From: Luidia sarsii
Lineage: Eukaryota; Echinodermata; Asteroidea; Paxillosida; Luidiidae
Direction of reading: 5' to 3'
Length of the DNA: 64,000 nt
Assembly (NCBI GenBank): GCA_949987565.1
Contig: OX465120.1
Coordinates: 10,699,580-10,763,579, forward strand
The notes below the pieces were generated by a model, which saw nothing but the letters and a program-made list of their open reading frames with translations, made no database searches and was not told where the DNA came from. The position numbers and the translations under genes were made by a program. Below are positions 33,584 to 43,106 of the stretch, piece after piece. Each line of letters begins with the position of its first letter. Positions within the stretch are counted from its first letter, which is position 1.

Positions 33584-35944
33584 CGATTGATTGATTGATT
33601 GATAGATTGATAGATAGATTGATTGATTGACTGACTGATGAATCGACCAATAATCTGTGACTGATCAGCCAATCGGTCAATTGATCGATTGATTAATCAG
33701 ATGATCGATCGCTTTGACAAACCTTGCAGTGGTTAATCCTGACGGACAGCTCCTTTGAGGCAAAACCCCCGAAGACGAGGACGTGAATGGCGCCGATGCG
33801 GGCCGCCGCTAGCATGGCTACAACAGCCTGTGGTATCATGGGCATGTAGATGACAATGCGGTCCCCATATTTCACGCCTTGAGAAACGTAGACAGCCGCT
33901 AGCTTGGCTACCTGCGCTCGGTCAAAAAATGGACGAGAAATTCCCAACACCGAAAACAATTCAGCAACATCAAATGCAAATCAATTGGAATTTGACATAG
34001 GGTCCGTTGCTGAGCTGGAAAGCGACATTCAACAAGATGCAACAGGGAGTTTAATTCTGTGGGGATTCTGCGCACCCTAACCCTGCTGCACTCCACAAGA
34101 TACAGCAGTGGGTGCATTCTGTGGAGATTCTGTGGACCCTAACCCTGCTGTAATCCACAAGATACAGCAGTGGGTGCATTCTGTGGAGTATTCTGTGGAC
34201 CCTAACCCTGCTGTAATCCACAAGATGTAATAGTGGGGTGCATTCTGTGGGGATTCAGTGGACCCTAACCCTGCTGCACTCCGCAAGATGCAGCAGTGGG
34301 TTGCATTCTGTGGAGATTCTGTGGACCCTTACCCTGCTGCACTCCACAAGACGCAGCAGTGGGTTGCATTCTGTGGAGATTCTGTGGACCCTAACCCAGC
34401 TGCACTCCACAAGATGCAACAGTGGGTGCATTCTGTGGGGTTCGGTGGACCCTAACCCTGCTGCACTCCACAAGATGTACTTTTTCAATAACCCAAGTTA
34501 AAAAAAACAGAAAAGCACCTGATCAAAGAAAAAGACCTGTTCTTGTCCGACATACCTGTTCTTGCAAGTCGCGATACGAGAGTTTGTCGATCGTGTTCGT
34601 CACTGGGCTGTCGTGGATAATGGCAGTTTGTTCCCCGTACCCATTATCGACGTGCCGATCTACCGCATTGTAACATATGTTAGTTCTTCCACCGACAAAC
34701 CTACCAGACGAAAAGATACAAAGTGATCACGAATGGGTAACTAAGGCTGCTAGATGGCGCTGTTTATATTTTTTTAATTTTTCAACGTTGCTATAACAAA
34801 CGCCGATATAACGAACATCCCCTTTGGTTTCTGATTTTTGTGTACAAAATATGCGACAGCAACTGCTTTATAACAAACGACCGCAATACCGAACAAATTT
34901 CATGGATCCCGGGACGTTATAATTTACGAGCAGGACCTTTCTGGGAAGGATTTTTGTTTTAAAATACCCTCACTCAATTGTCAAACGGCACTTTTTTTTC
35001 TTCAAAAAAGAATAAAAATTGAAAAGGAAGAAAAAGGAAAAAAGGAAGAAATCAAGGCCTGGAAGTAATTCGAAAAAAGTTCCAAATTTCGACGCACTCA
35101 CTGGCTTTAAAAGTTTAAACGCAGTGGCTGTTGTTACGGCAGTCGTCCGTGTGGTTCCCTGACTTGATTGTATTTCTTCAGCATTGCAGGCTGGTTGAAC
35201 CAGTCTTAGCTGATAGTCTGGTTCCAAGAGCTAAACATCCTGACAAATACTGTGAAGTCAGGGAACTACACGGACGACTGCCGTAACAACAGCCACTGCG
35301 AAGTTTAAAATGACCGGTCTTGCTAGGATCCAAACATCAGACAGTAACAAAATAATAATTTCTTGGTGGAAGGTTTGCGGTGACACCATCTATCTCTCTT
35401 CTCTTTCAAGAGAAATGCACGAAGTAACAAGAAGTATGGCTCTTTTCAGAGCCATACTTCTTGAAAGAGAAGAGATATACAATATGGTGTCACCGCAAAC
35501 CTTCCACTAAGTTTGTTTCCACCATGCAAACCTTTTATTCTTATCTAAATTCTAATAATAATATTAATAATTTCTTGAAATTATCAACTGTGACTGTGAG
35601 TGGTCTCACCATCTGAAGAATGGCGACTTGCTATCGTCGAGAGTTCTGTCCCACTTTTTAAACCAGGTGATCTTCTCGGCTTCCTCCTCCCAGAACTCCC
35701 TGGGCGACTCGAGGGATCTCCGGTAGGTCTCCTCGTAGCTCCAGCGGGGCCGGCCCTCGTCGGCCGCCGTGGCGCCACGGCGGGCCGGCTCGCTGGCGCC
35801 CGCTGCGCACAGTCCCCGGACTCTGCCAGTACCACCGAGGCCACACTCCAGCCCAGTTCTCAAGGAGGATCCACGGACTTTCCGCCGGCTCCTCGTCAGC
35901 ACAGACCCCCACCTGGACGGGGAGAAGCACCTGCTGAATAGCAT
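22349..35944 (-). CDS. ACSS3: Acyl-CoA synthetase short-chain family member 3 (mitochondrial)
   Basis: Activates propionate and other short-chain acids to acyl-CoA with ATP in the mitochondrial matrix. Complete model: complement(join(22349..22438, 23540..23715, 24307..24406, 25154..25276, 26041..26122, 26228..26291, 26773..26868, 27010..27113, 28471..28622, 29417..29512, 30003..30083, 32588..32731, 32938..33069, 33723..33911, 34556..34700, 35610..35944)), 702 aa; vertebrate ACSS3 is about 690. All junctions are GT..AG and phase-compatible. The Arg/Ser-rich, acid-poor N-terminus fits a transit peptide. Landmarks: [18 protein letters not shown] (about 112), nucleotide loop [10 protein letters not shown] (306-315), [16 protein letters not shown] (343), WWQTGTGWAI-type adenylate motif read here as WWQTETGWAI, hinge/A8 [14 protein letters not shown] (about 562), catalytic lysine in LPKTRSGK (Lys657). 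The start ATG at 35944 is the first Met that gives a plausible presequence; the frame is open upstream. Introns carry many minisatellites and a partial copy of exon 14. Confidence 0.96.
22505..23410. repeat. Two abutting minisatellites (30 bp, then 20 bp)
   Basis: In the last ACSS3 intron. 22,510-22,980 has unit ATGCTATGGCATTCTGCATC plus ATTCTGTAGT (30 bp, about 16 copies). 22,980-23,410 has unit CAGGCTATGGCATTCTGTAA (20 bp, about 21 copies). Both share CTATGGCATTCTG, so one derives from the other by loss or gain of a 10-bp block. Confidence 0.92.
23540..23715 (-). other. ACSS3: ACSS3 exon with catalytic lysine (C-terminal subdomain)
   Basis: Encodes the end of the mobile C-terminal subdomain. 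[11 protein letters not shown] contains the lysine needed for adenylation (in bacterial acetyl-CoA synthetase this lysine is reversibly acetylated). The donor is AAG|GTGGGC. The last exon (22349-22438) adds only 29 residues. Confidence 0.92.
23939..24064. mobile_element. Foldback element with 30-bp perfect inverted repeat
   Basis: Arms 23988-24017 and 24024-24053 are perfect reverse complements (core TTTAGTGGGCCTGACGTTT) separated by 6 bp. An 11-bp direct repeat TCATGACGTAA flanks the region at 23939-23949 and 24054-24064 and may be a target-site duplication. The arms match the dispersed GGGCCTGACGTTTCGATCC family. Confidence 0.75.
24425..25045. repeat. Hairpin-bearing repeat array, five units
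   Basis: Intron between ACSS3 exons 13 and 14. Direct units of about 113-130 bp. Intact hairpins at 24513-24528, 24626-24641 and 24981-24996; two more have one changed loop or stem base. The array starts about 20 bp upstream (in gene sense) of the exon 14 acceptor. Confidence 0.9.
25340..25665. repeat. 21-bp minisatellite, 15 copies
   Basis: Unit CACATCACATGATTCAAAAT plus G, with AAACTGC/AAAATGC variants. Located in the ACSS3 intron next to exon 13. The period is a multiple of three, so open frames on both strands are artefacts. Confidence 0.92.
25655..25965. repeat. ATGCAAAT-rich array (octamer cluster)
   Basis: Ten exact ATGCAAAT octamers in about 310 bp, five of them in a 19-bp tandem (CACAAATATGCAAATCAAT). 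ATGCAAAT is the classical POU-factor octamer. Intronic in ACSS3. Confidence 0.8.
26320..26735. repeat. (GGCAGA)n microsatellite
   Basis: A hexamer array with GACAGA and GGAAGA interruptions, between ACSS3 exons 10 and 11. A second array of the same unit sits in a SCYL2 intron at 48.5-49.1 kb. Confidence 0.9.
27165..27230 (-). pseudogene. Partial duplicate of ACSS3 exon 14 with its acceptor
   Basis: About 66 bp nearly identical to 24357-24422: the 5' part of exon 14 (frame [10 protein letters not shown]) plus its CAACTCAG acceptor. It is cut off inside the exon and has no donor. It lies in the intron between exons 8 and 9, in the same orientation, and abuts hairpin-repeat units just as the parent exon does. 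Not part of the inferred mRNA. Confidence 0.85.
27230..27625. repeat. Hairpin-bearing repeat array, three to four units
   Basis: Direct units with an intact hairpin at 27312-27327 and a GACA-loop version near 27448. The final unit is followed by an inverted half (27,580-27,620, GTGTCACCGCAAACCTTCCA), giving a foldback end. Confidence 0.88.
27660..27840 (-). mobile_element. tRNA-derived SINE (family S1)
   Basis: The minus strand reads a tRNA-like head: box A TGGTCAAGTGGTTAA and box B-like AGATTCAAATCCC. It is followed by a tail (GCCTGAATTTTTTTCATCAG, GCATCGGGCAAAGCACTGAG) identical in arrangement to the copy at 56.45-56.63 kb. Box B has drifted here. Confidence 0.75.
28430..28446. repeat. Poly(T)/poly(G) tract next to an ACSS3 donor
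   Basis: A T-run (about 28,380-28,431) and a G-run (28,432-28,445) lie about 25 bp past the exon 8 donor at 28470. Long homopolymers are assembly-prone. Confidence 0.6.
28725..29345. repeat. About 85-bp tandem repeat, seven copies (family shared with 41.4 kb)
   Basis: Unit contains TGACTAGTCTGAAGCAAGGC, ATGAGCCTCCATCCC, TAGACTGCCAGCCAAGGCTG and ACAAATAGAACTGGGAGG. The same unit occurs in the opposite orientation in SCYL2 at 41,450-41,970, and a fragment at 63,310. Confidence 0.9.
29690..29800 (-). mobile_element. tRNA-derived SINE (family S2)
   Basis: Minus-strand tRNA-like head: TAGCTCAGATGGGAGAGCAC (box A region), anticodon-loop-like ACGTTAA, GAGGTTCAAGTCCC (box B). Acceptor-like ends pair (GGCTGGA with TCCAGTC). 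Related copies at 37,615-37,690 and twice at 48.0-48.2 kb share the flanking TCAAAGTTTTCTTTGCC tail, marking a SINE rather than a single tRNA gene. Confidence 0.7.
30260..30660. repeat. Fragments of the GGGCCTGACGTTTCGATCC dispersed family
   Basis: Two partial copies (about 30,280-30,365 and 30,600-30,650) with CTTACTGACTAAAATCACC, TAGTGGGCCC and GATCCTAGCAG blocks, in ACSS3 intron sequence. The rest of the 30.66-31.8 kb intron shows no feature beyond short CT-rich runs. Confidence 0.65.
31895..32415. repeat. About 75-bp tandem repeat with paired AGGTCA half-sites, seven copies
   Basis: Each unit contains GGTGACCTTTAAAGGGTAGG followed by TCACC, i.e. TGACCT-N9-AGGTCA, then GAATATTCATAAATAGG. 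Located 170 bp from the P-loop exon of ACSS3. Confidence 0.88.
32588..32731 (-). other. ACSS3: ACSS3 exon with ATP/AMP-binding P-loop
   Basis: 48 codons, phase 0 at both ends, acceptor TTTACAG|TTT and donor AAG|GTACAG. It ends in [13 protein letters not shown], the signature phosphate-binding loop of adenylate-forming enzymes. Confidence 0.95.
33095..33245. repeat. Hairpin-repeat unit, single
   Basis: GGTTTGCATGGTGGAAGTAC, GCGGTGACACCATGTAGCAC and GGCTCTGAAAAGAGTC (last stem pair changed). Intron next to ACSS3 exon 4. Confidence 0.8.
33250..33715. repeat. (TTGA)n microsatellite
   Basis: TTGATTGA tetranucleotide array with TGAC and TCGA variants, ending about 8 bp before the donor of ACSS3 exon 3 at 33723. 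Confidence 0.9.
34010..34490. repeat. About 62-bp minisatellite, seven copies
   Basis: Unit contains GGACCCTAACCCTGCTGCAC, TCCACAAGATGCAGCAGTGG and TGCATTCTGTGGAGATTCTG. Located in the second ACSS3 intron. Confidence 0.88.
35160..35300. repeat. Inverted repeat (TACGGCAGTCGTCCGTGTGG arms)
   Basis: TTACGGCAGTCGTCCGTGTG at about 35,135-35,155 is matched by its reverse complement at 35,270-35,290 (CACGGACGACTGCCGTAA). This is a foldback element of about 160 bp in the first ACSS3 intron. Confidence 0.65.
35365..35535. mobile_element. Compact foldback copy of the hairpin-bearing repeat
   Basis: Inverted arms (GAAGGTTTGCGGTGACACCA and its complement TGGTGTCACCGCAAACCTTC) flank a central perfect hairpin GGCTCTTTTCAGAGCC at 35438-35453. 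It lies in the first ACSS3 intron and is one of the clearest complete elements, showing that the family has terminal inverted repeats. Confidence 0.85.
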
Positions 35945-38390
35945 CCTGGAGTCTTGGGTGAATTTTCCCGGTGATTTCGCCGAGATTTCGGGGTCGAAAC
36001 GGAGGCAAGTCCGATCGAAAAAAAAAACTTCCACCCGAGGTTAGACGAGAACTACAAACACCTGTCACGCCATATGGACGTGCCAAGCTATTTCTGAACG
36101 TACCATTCTTGACACTAAGGTGTTTCAAAGATATCTATCACTTTAGTTTTAAACTATAATCAAATGAATTAACTAATGTTATGACATAAATTTAAATACA
36201 CAGAATTGGGAGACTTTGAAAATATTCAACAATGAATTTCAGGGATAAAATACCAATGATTCGTTTTCAAAGGTTGACGTTTTGGCTAAAAGCACCCCTT
36301 AAAACTTTTTGGACGCTTCCATTCTGCTTCCACTGCAGACGACGAACGCACCTGTTGAGAACGCCGTAGATTAACCGGGTCCCTAGATATAAGAAGATAA
36401 TATTAATATTTGGTCAATTTTTAAAAAGTATATTTTTAGTTTGACCTGCCTGCCCATCTTGGCTCTATGCCATGATTTGCTTGGAATAAAAAAAGTCTTA
36501 TCCAAACAAAATTGTCAGCGATCAAATGAGCTCAATTTTTCAATGTTTCCTTTTTCCTATTTTCATGTTTCTATTTTTCATTTTTTTCTATCATTATATT
36601 ATTTAATTTTTCTATTTTTCTATTTTTTTATTTTTTTATTTTTCTATTTTTCTGTTTTGATTTTTCTATTTTTTTGTTTCTTTTTTCTATTTTTCTATTT
36701 TTCGAGTTTTCTGTTTCTATTTTTCTATTTTTCTATTTTTCTATTTTTTCTATTTTTCTATTTTTCTATTTTTCTATTTTTCTATTTTTCTATTTTTCTG
36801 TTTCTATTTTTATATTTTTATATTTATGTTTGGACGAGGGTCCGAGGTTTTGATCCTACAAACTACCAAGATATCACTAACTTCAACTTTAAACCACTCT
36901 CCACATGAATAATACACACCCACACAATCATGTTTCCAATAGTAATCTTTAATCACATTCCATAATATCGATTTTTCTAAGATATTATAATTAACCCTAC
37001 AGCCCAAAAAATCACGTTCCAATCGTAATGCACCATTTTTGAGGCAGAAGTTCTCAAAAAGAAAACAAAATTATCATCAATATGGAAATACTGCACTGAT
37101 GAGTGATGACCCACATTAAAAACAGGGAATTTTTGTTGAATTTCTGGCTGAATGTTAACTTCACCCCAAGACATTGTTTAGTTCTAATCAATAGATTGCA
37201 AATTTGAAATACGACATGAAATAATAACCAAAGGTGATCAAATTAAATAATTCTGAGGTGTTCTGGAATGTGATGTGATATGACCTGTACAAAAACAAAA
37301 TCACCCGAATAATATCTATACATCTTTTCATTGAGTGTTTTAAGAATAAATAATTGGAATATAATTATACAGAAGTACCATTTAAAAAATAGCATGGTAG
37401 GTACAAGATACTTATTTGCTATACAGCCAAACAAAATACAAAATGACACAAATACTATTTCAAAGAGTACAGTTCTACAAGAATACATGCATTTGGAGCT
37501 ACCAATCTCAGTGAAATATCGATATTCAGCGGTCAGTTGAAAATATTTCGGTCAAACAAACAAAGGAAAAACTGACTGGGAACTTGTTTAACAATTTGAA
37601 AAAGTTGGAATTGAAAACTGGGCCAGGACTTGAACCCTAGACCTCTGGACTAATGTACCAGGGCTTTTACCATCTGAGCTATCCAGCCCTTTGATGGTGG
37701 CCTTCCCTAAGCCCTTTTTACCAAAACCCGGCTTAGGCTTCGGCTCCGGCTTTGTCTCTGTCATCCAAAAAGCTGAAAACACAGGTTGGAGTTCTTTGTC
37801 GAAGTTGAAGCTTTGGATTTTGTTTTTTCAAAAACGCAGTATAACAATCCAAAACGAAGCTAAAGGCGACCAGTTTCCGTGCCTTGTACTTAAAAATGGA
37901 CGAAAGAAAGAAAGACAAAGCCAGAGCCTGACCCAAAGCCGGGCTTTGGAAAAAGGGCTATGATAGTCAACTAGCCTTCTCTAATAGTCAACTAGACTAA
38001 AATCTTTCTCCACAGGCCACATACTTGTCACACAATCGGGTGGCCATGCAAATACGCTGATCAGATAAAAGTATTTGCATTGGGGAAACCTACTTATACT
38101 AGCTCAATGGGAGAACGGACTCATTGTTTGACTTATTAAAAAAAAATCCTATGCTTCTAATGCATCCTTCTTTCACGGGTTATGTAACAGCAGAGACTAA
38201 ATCTGGTCAAACTTTTGGGAGGGATTAAGAACTGCTGCTTTGGGGAAATTGTATTTACACAGGGATATTTTTTTTTTTTTTTTTTAGATTATTTGGAGTA
38301 CTGGGAAATTGATTGTATAATACAATGTATTTGATGTGGGGGTGGGCTCGGAACTTGGTTAGTCTTTTCTCAAGGCAACCGTGGCATCAC
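35945..38390. other. ACSS3 upstream / SCYL2 downstream spacer
   Basis: Contains the presumed ACSS3 promoter and 5' UTR (35,945-36,150), a TTTTTCTA pyrimidine array (36,540-36,830), a minus-strand S2 SINE head (37,615-37,690) and an inverted repeat of the CCCTTTTTACCAAAACCCGG type (about 37,705-37,960). No further gene seen. Confidence 0.5.
37615..37690 (-). mobile_element. tRNA-derived SINE head (family S2)
   Basis: GGCTGGATAGCTCAGATGGT ... GGTTCAAGTCCTGGCCCAG on the minus strand, the same family as 29.7 kb and 48.1 kb. Confidence 0.65.
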
Positions 38391-38736
38391 TTAATCCTTT
38401 ATTATGACTTTCTCTCCGCCAAATTCAAATGGCCAATCACTTTACTGTGCTCCAAAAGTGCCACACAACGATTTTTAATCTTCAAGAGTCTATGAGAATT
38501 GGCTGCAGCCGCTAGCTGGCAGCTTCCATAGACTTAAGCATAATTTGAAGCCACAGCCAGAAAGAAAAAAACCTTTAAGTTACAAAACCTAAACTAGTTT
38601 TGCTACTGCTGAAGGCTTTGAATTCAAAGTGATTATTAGCAGGCAAAGTTTAATGTGAACCTGGCAGATGTTTCTATATTTAAATCATGATTAGAAGTTG
38701 AACGTTAAAATCAAAGATAAGAGCTTTTGAGGGGGA

Positions 38737-41700
38737 TTAATTGTCTAATAAGGACATGAGGGCACCGGGTGGATTCTTAGAAGGTGGGTTTGAGGACGAA
38801 CTACCAGCCAATGGGTCAAAACCTCCCATCATGCCTTGCTGCTGTCTTCCCATCACGCCTTGGTTACCCATCATGCCTTGGTTACCCATCATGCCTTGGT
38901 TACCCATCATGCCTTGGTTTCCCATCATGCCTTGGTTACCCATCATGCCTTGGTTTCCCATCATGCCTTGGTTTCCCATCATGCCTTGGTTTCCCATCAT
39001 GCCTTGGTTTCCCATCATGCCTTGGTTTCCCATGATGCCTTGGTTTCCCATCATGCCTTGGTTACCCATCATGCCTTTATTTCCCATCATGCCTTGGTTA
39101 CCTGCCATGCTCTGGTTACCCATAATGCTTTGATTTCCCATCATGCCCTTGTTACCCATCACGCCTTGGTTACCCATCATGCTCTGATTACCCATCATGC
39201 CTTGATTTCCCATCATGCCCTGGTTACCCATCATGCCTTGCGCCCCTCCCACTGTCTTGGGCCCCATCTGGTTTAACGTCTGCTTCGGCTTCTGCGACGG
39301 TCCCAGCAAATTATCAAAGGCGGCCATGTTGGGCTTGGGCTTCCCCGCTGTCTGGTTGCTAGGCAGTCCCGCCTGGCTAGTCTTCGCTCCAGCCGTTCCG
39401 CCGATGGACGAGCTCACGCCAAAACTCTGTCCCCCCACACTATTACCACTACTACTACTACTACTTCCCCCACCGAACGAGGATCGAGCCGTAGTGGGGC
39501 CCAGCGACATGCCGTTCGTCCCCGGCGCGCCGAGGCCCGATCTGGAGCCTGGAGAGGAGTCTAGCAGGAGGTGGGACATGTCCTTGGGCTGCTTGGGTGC
39601 AGGGGCGGCGCTAGCCTTGCCTCCAGGCTGCAGCTGCGACTGCGGCTGCCGCTTGGCCCGCTGCTGGAACTCCTGCTCGCTCTGGATGCGCTGCTTCTCC
39701 TCCATGCTCAGGGAGACCGAGGACGGCGGCTTGTACTTGGCGGCGGCCGCTGCAGCAGGCTGGGACGAGGAACCGGCCGGGATCGGTTTAGACCCGCCCG
39801 AACCGGAACCAGTTCCGCGGTTAATGGCCTCTACTTTATTAGCCCCATCTCCCAGGTACTCGCTCAGCCCAAAGGTCTCAAACATGTCGTCCATCTGCGG
39901 AACGAGTAAAGGAAACAAATCGTGACTGGCGTTGCCATGGTAATGTTAATGAGCATCATTTTTGTTTTGTTTCAATTTTTATGTAAATTTGACCCAAGTA
40001 AGGCTAGAAAGCCACTCAGGGTTAAGGGCTAAGGAAAGAAGGAGATAGAGAGGGACTCAGGAAAGCTGGTCGACCCATTGGTTGACTACTGTGGTCTGCT
40101 ATTTGGTAACTAGCCTCAGGACAATGGTTTCTTCCCTGGTCCCAGTAGCCTCATCTTGAACCCAAACCCAGGCTGGTCGACCCATTGGTTGACTACTGTG
40201 GTCTGCCATTTGGTAACCAGCCTCAGGACCATGGTTTCTTCCCTGGTCCCAGTAGCCTCATCTTGAACCCAAAACCCAGGCTGGTCAACCCATCGGTTGA
40301 CTAACTGTGGTCTGCCATTTGGTAACCAGCCTCAGGACCATGGTTTCTTCCCTGGTCCCAGAAGCCCTCAACTTGACTCCAAACTTAGGCTAGGCGACCC
40401 ATCGGTTGACTAACTGTGGTCTGCCATTTGGGAACCAGCCTCAGGACCATGGTTTCTTCCCTGGTCCCAGTAGCCTCATCTTCAAACCAAAACCCAGGGC
40501 TGGTCCATCCATCAGTTGACTAACTGTGGTCTGCCATTTGAGAACCAGCCTCAGGACCATGGTTTCTTCCCTGGTCCCAGTAGCCTCATCTTGACCCCAA
40601 ACCCAGGCTGGTCCACCCATATTGACTACTGTGGTCTGCCATTTGGTAACCAGCCTCAGGACCATGGTTTCTTCCCTGGTCCCAGTAGCCTCATCTTGAC
40701 CCAAAACCCAGGCTGGTCCACCCCTATTGACTACTGTGGTCTGCCATTTGGTAACCAGCCTCAGGACCATGGTTTCTTCCCTGGTCCCAGTAGCCTCATC
40801 TTCAAACCAAAACCCAGGGCTGGTCCATCCATCAGTTGACTAACTGTGGTCTGCCATTTGAGAACCAGCCTCAGGACCATGGTTTCTTCCCTGGTCCCAG
40901 TAGCCTCATCTTGACCCCAAACCCAGGCTGGTCCACCCATATTGACTACTGTGGTCTGCCATTTGGTAACCAGCCTCAGGACCATGGTTTCTTCCCTGGT
41001 CCCAGTAGCCTTATCTTGACCCAAAACCCAGGCTGGTCCACCCATATTGACTACTGTGGTCTGCCATTTGAGAACCAGCCTCAGGACCATGGTTTCTTTC
41101 CTGGTCCCAGTAGCCTCATCTTCAAACCAAAACCCAGGGCTGGTCCACCCATCGGTTGACTACTTCGATCGGGCCATTTGGAAACCAGCTGAAATAATTC
41201 AGGATCGATTCCCGCTGCAATGGGGGACCCCTGGATGGGATAGATAGCGAGATGGATTTGTGACCTGGATCGTGGGGGTTTAAAAAAACTCACCGCAGAC
41301 TCCTTAGACATGTTGCCAATGCCCATGGCCGCAAAGGGACTGTCATCAGCTTTGGCCTGAGACTGTAGCCGCTGATTGAAATCGACCGACGTCCTAGAAA
41401 CAAGGAACAGGAAGGGTGAGAAGTTTCAAAGATTCCGATTCGATATCAGTTCTATTTTTCAGCCTTGGCTGGCAGTCTACCAACCAATAGGAATGGAGGC
41501 TCATGCCTTGCTTCAGACTAGTCACTCCCTCCCAGTTCCATTTGCCAGCCTTGGCTGGCAGTCTACCTCCAATAGGGGATGGAGGCTCATGCCTTGCTTC
41601 AGACTAGTCACCTCTCCCAGTTCTATTTGTCAGCCTTGGCTGGCAGTCTATCACCAATAGGGATGGAGGCTCATGCCTTGCTTCAGACTAGTCACCCCTC

Positions 41701-42591
41701 CCAGTTCTATTTGTCAGCCTTGGCTGGCAGTCTACCACTAATAGGGATGGAGGCTCATGCCTTGCTTCAGACTAGTCACCCCCTCCTAGTTCTATTTGTC
41801 AGCCTTGGCTGGCAGTCTACCAACCAATAGGGGATGGAGGTTCATGCCTTGCTTCAGACTAGTCACCCCTCCCAGTTCTATTTGTCAGCATTGGCTGGCA
41901 GTCTTCTACCAATAGGGATGGAGGTTCATGCCTTGCTTCAGACTAGTCACCCCTCCCAGTTCTAAACTCCACTCACTTCTGTTCTTCTTGCATGGAGTTC
42001 AGTTGCTCCAACTTTCCTCGCTGTTCGTTCTCGACATGTCCCATCAGATCTTTGATAACGACCATGAAGGCATTGAACTACAAACAAAACAAAACAGACT
42101 TTTTATCATTTTTTTTAAATTCTTGAAATAATCTTAGCGGGTGAAGATGACAGTGTTTTTGTAGACAAAGTGTCGTGTACTGACCTGCTTCAAGTTGAGG
42201 TTGTTGTCAATGCACAGAGGCACTAGGAAAGGCAGGAGTTTGGTCGCTGCAAGTTCTTTAGTAACGCCCAACTTTTTGTGGCCAGTCGCTAACTTGATGA
42301 TTCCTGAAAACATCATAAAAATAAAAATAAAAATCATTCTGTTGTTGTTTTCTTTTATTTGGAGGGCCTGACATTGTCCTCATCAAAGGTAGAATTATTT
42401 TGTCTCTCTTTTTTCATTGCATTTCTTTAATGTTTTATTAATAGTAGATGTATTTACAGAACTCTATTCTCTGCCCTGTGAAATGAAGTGTGAGAGGAAG
42501 TGTTTTTTGCTTTTGGTGGTGCTGTTCTTGTTGTTTCTGTTGCTGCTGTTGTTGCTGCTGTTTTTGATATTGTATCTGTTGTTGCTGCTGA

Positions 42592-42625
<34 letters not shown>

Positions 42626-43071
42626 GCTGCTGTTGCTGTTTTTGTTGTTGTTGTTGCTAATGTTGTTGTTGTTGTTGTTGTTGCTGTTGTTGTTGATGTT
42701 TTTGTTGTTGTTGTTGTTGCTGTTGTTGTTGTTGCTGCTGTTGCTGTCTTTGTTGTTGTTGTTGCTAATGTTTTTGTTGTTGTTGTTGTTGTTGTTGCTG
42801 TTCTTGCTGCTGTTTTTGCTATTGTGGCTGTTGTTGCTGCTGATGTTGCTGTTGCTGCTGTTGTTGTTGTTGTTGCTGCTGTTGCTGTTTTTGTTGTTGT
42901 TGTTGTTGCTAATGTTGTTGTTGTTGTTGCTGCTGTTGTTGATGTTTTTGTTGTTGTTGCTGTTGTTGTTGTTGCTGCTGTTGCTGTTTTTGTTGTTGTT
43001 GCTAATGTTTTTGTTGTTGTTGTTGTTGTTGTTGCTGCTGTTCTTGCTGCTGTTTTTGCTATTGTGGCTGT

Positions 43072-43106
<35 letters not shown>

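Noticed and set aside
34010..34490. Interstitial telomere repeats (CCCTAACCCTG)
   Set aside because: The motif occurs once per 62-bp minisatellite unit and is never tandem TTAGGG.
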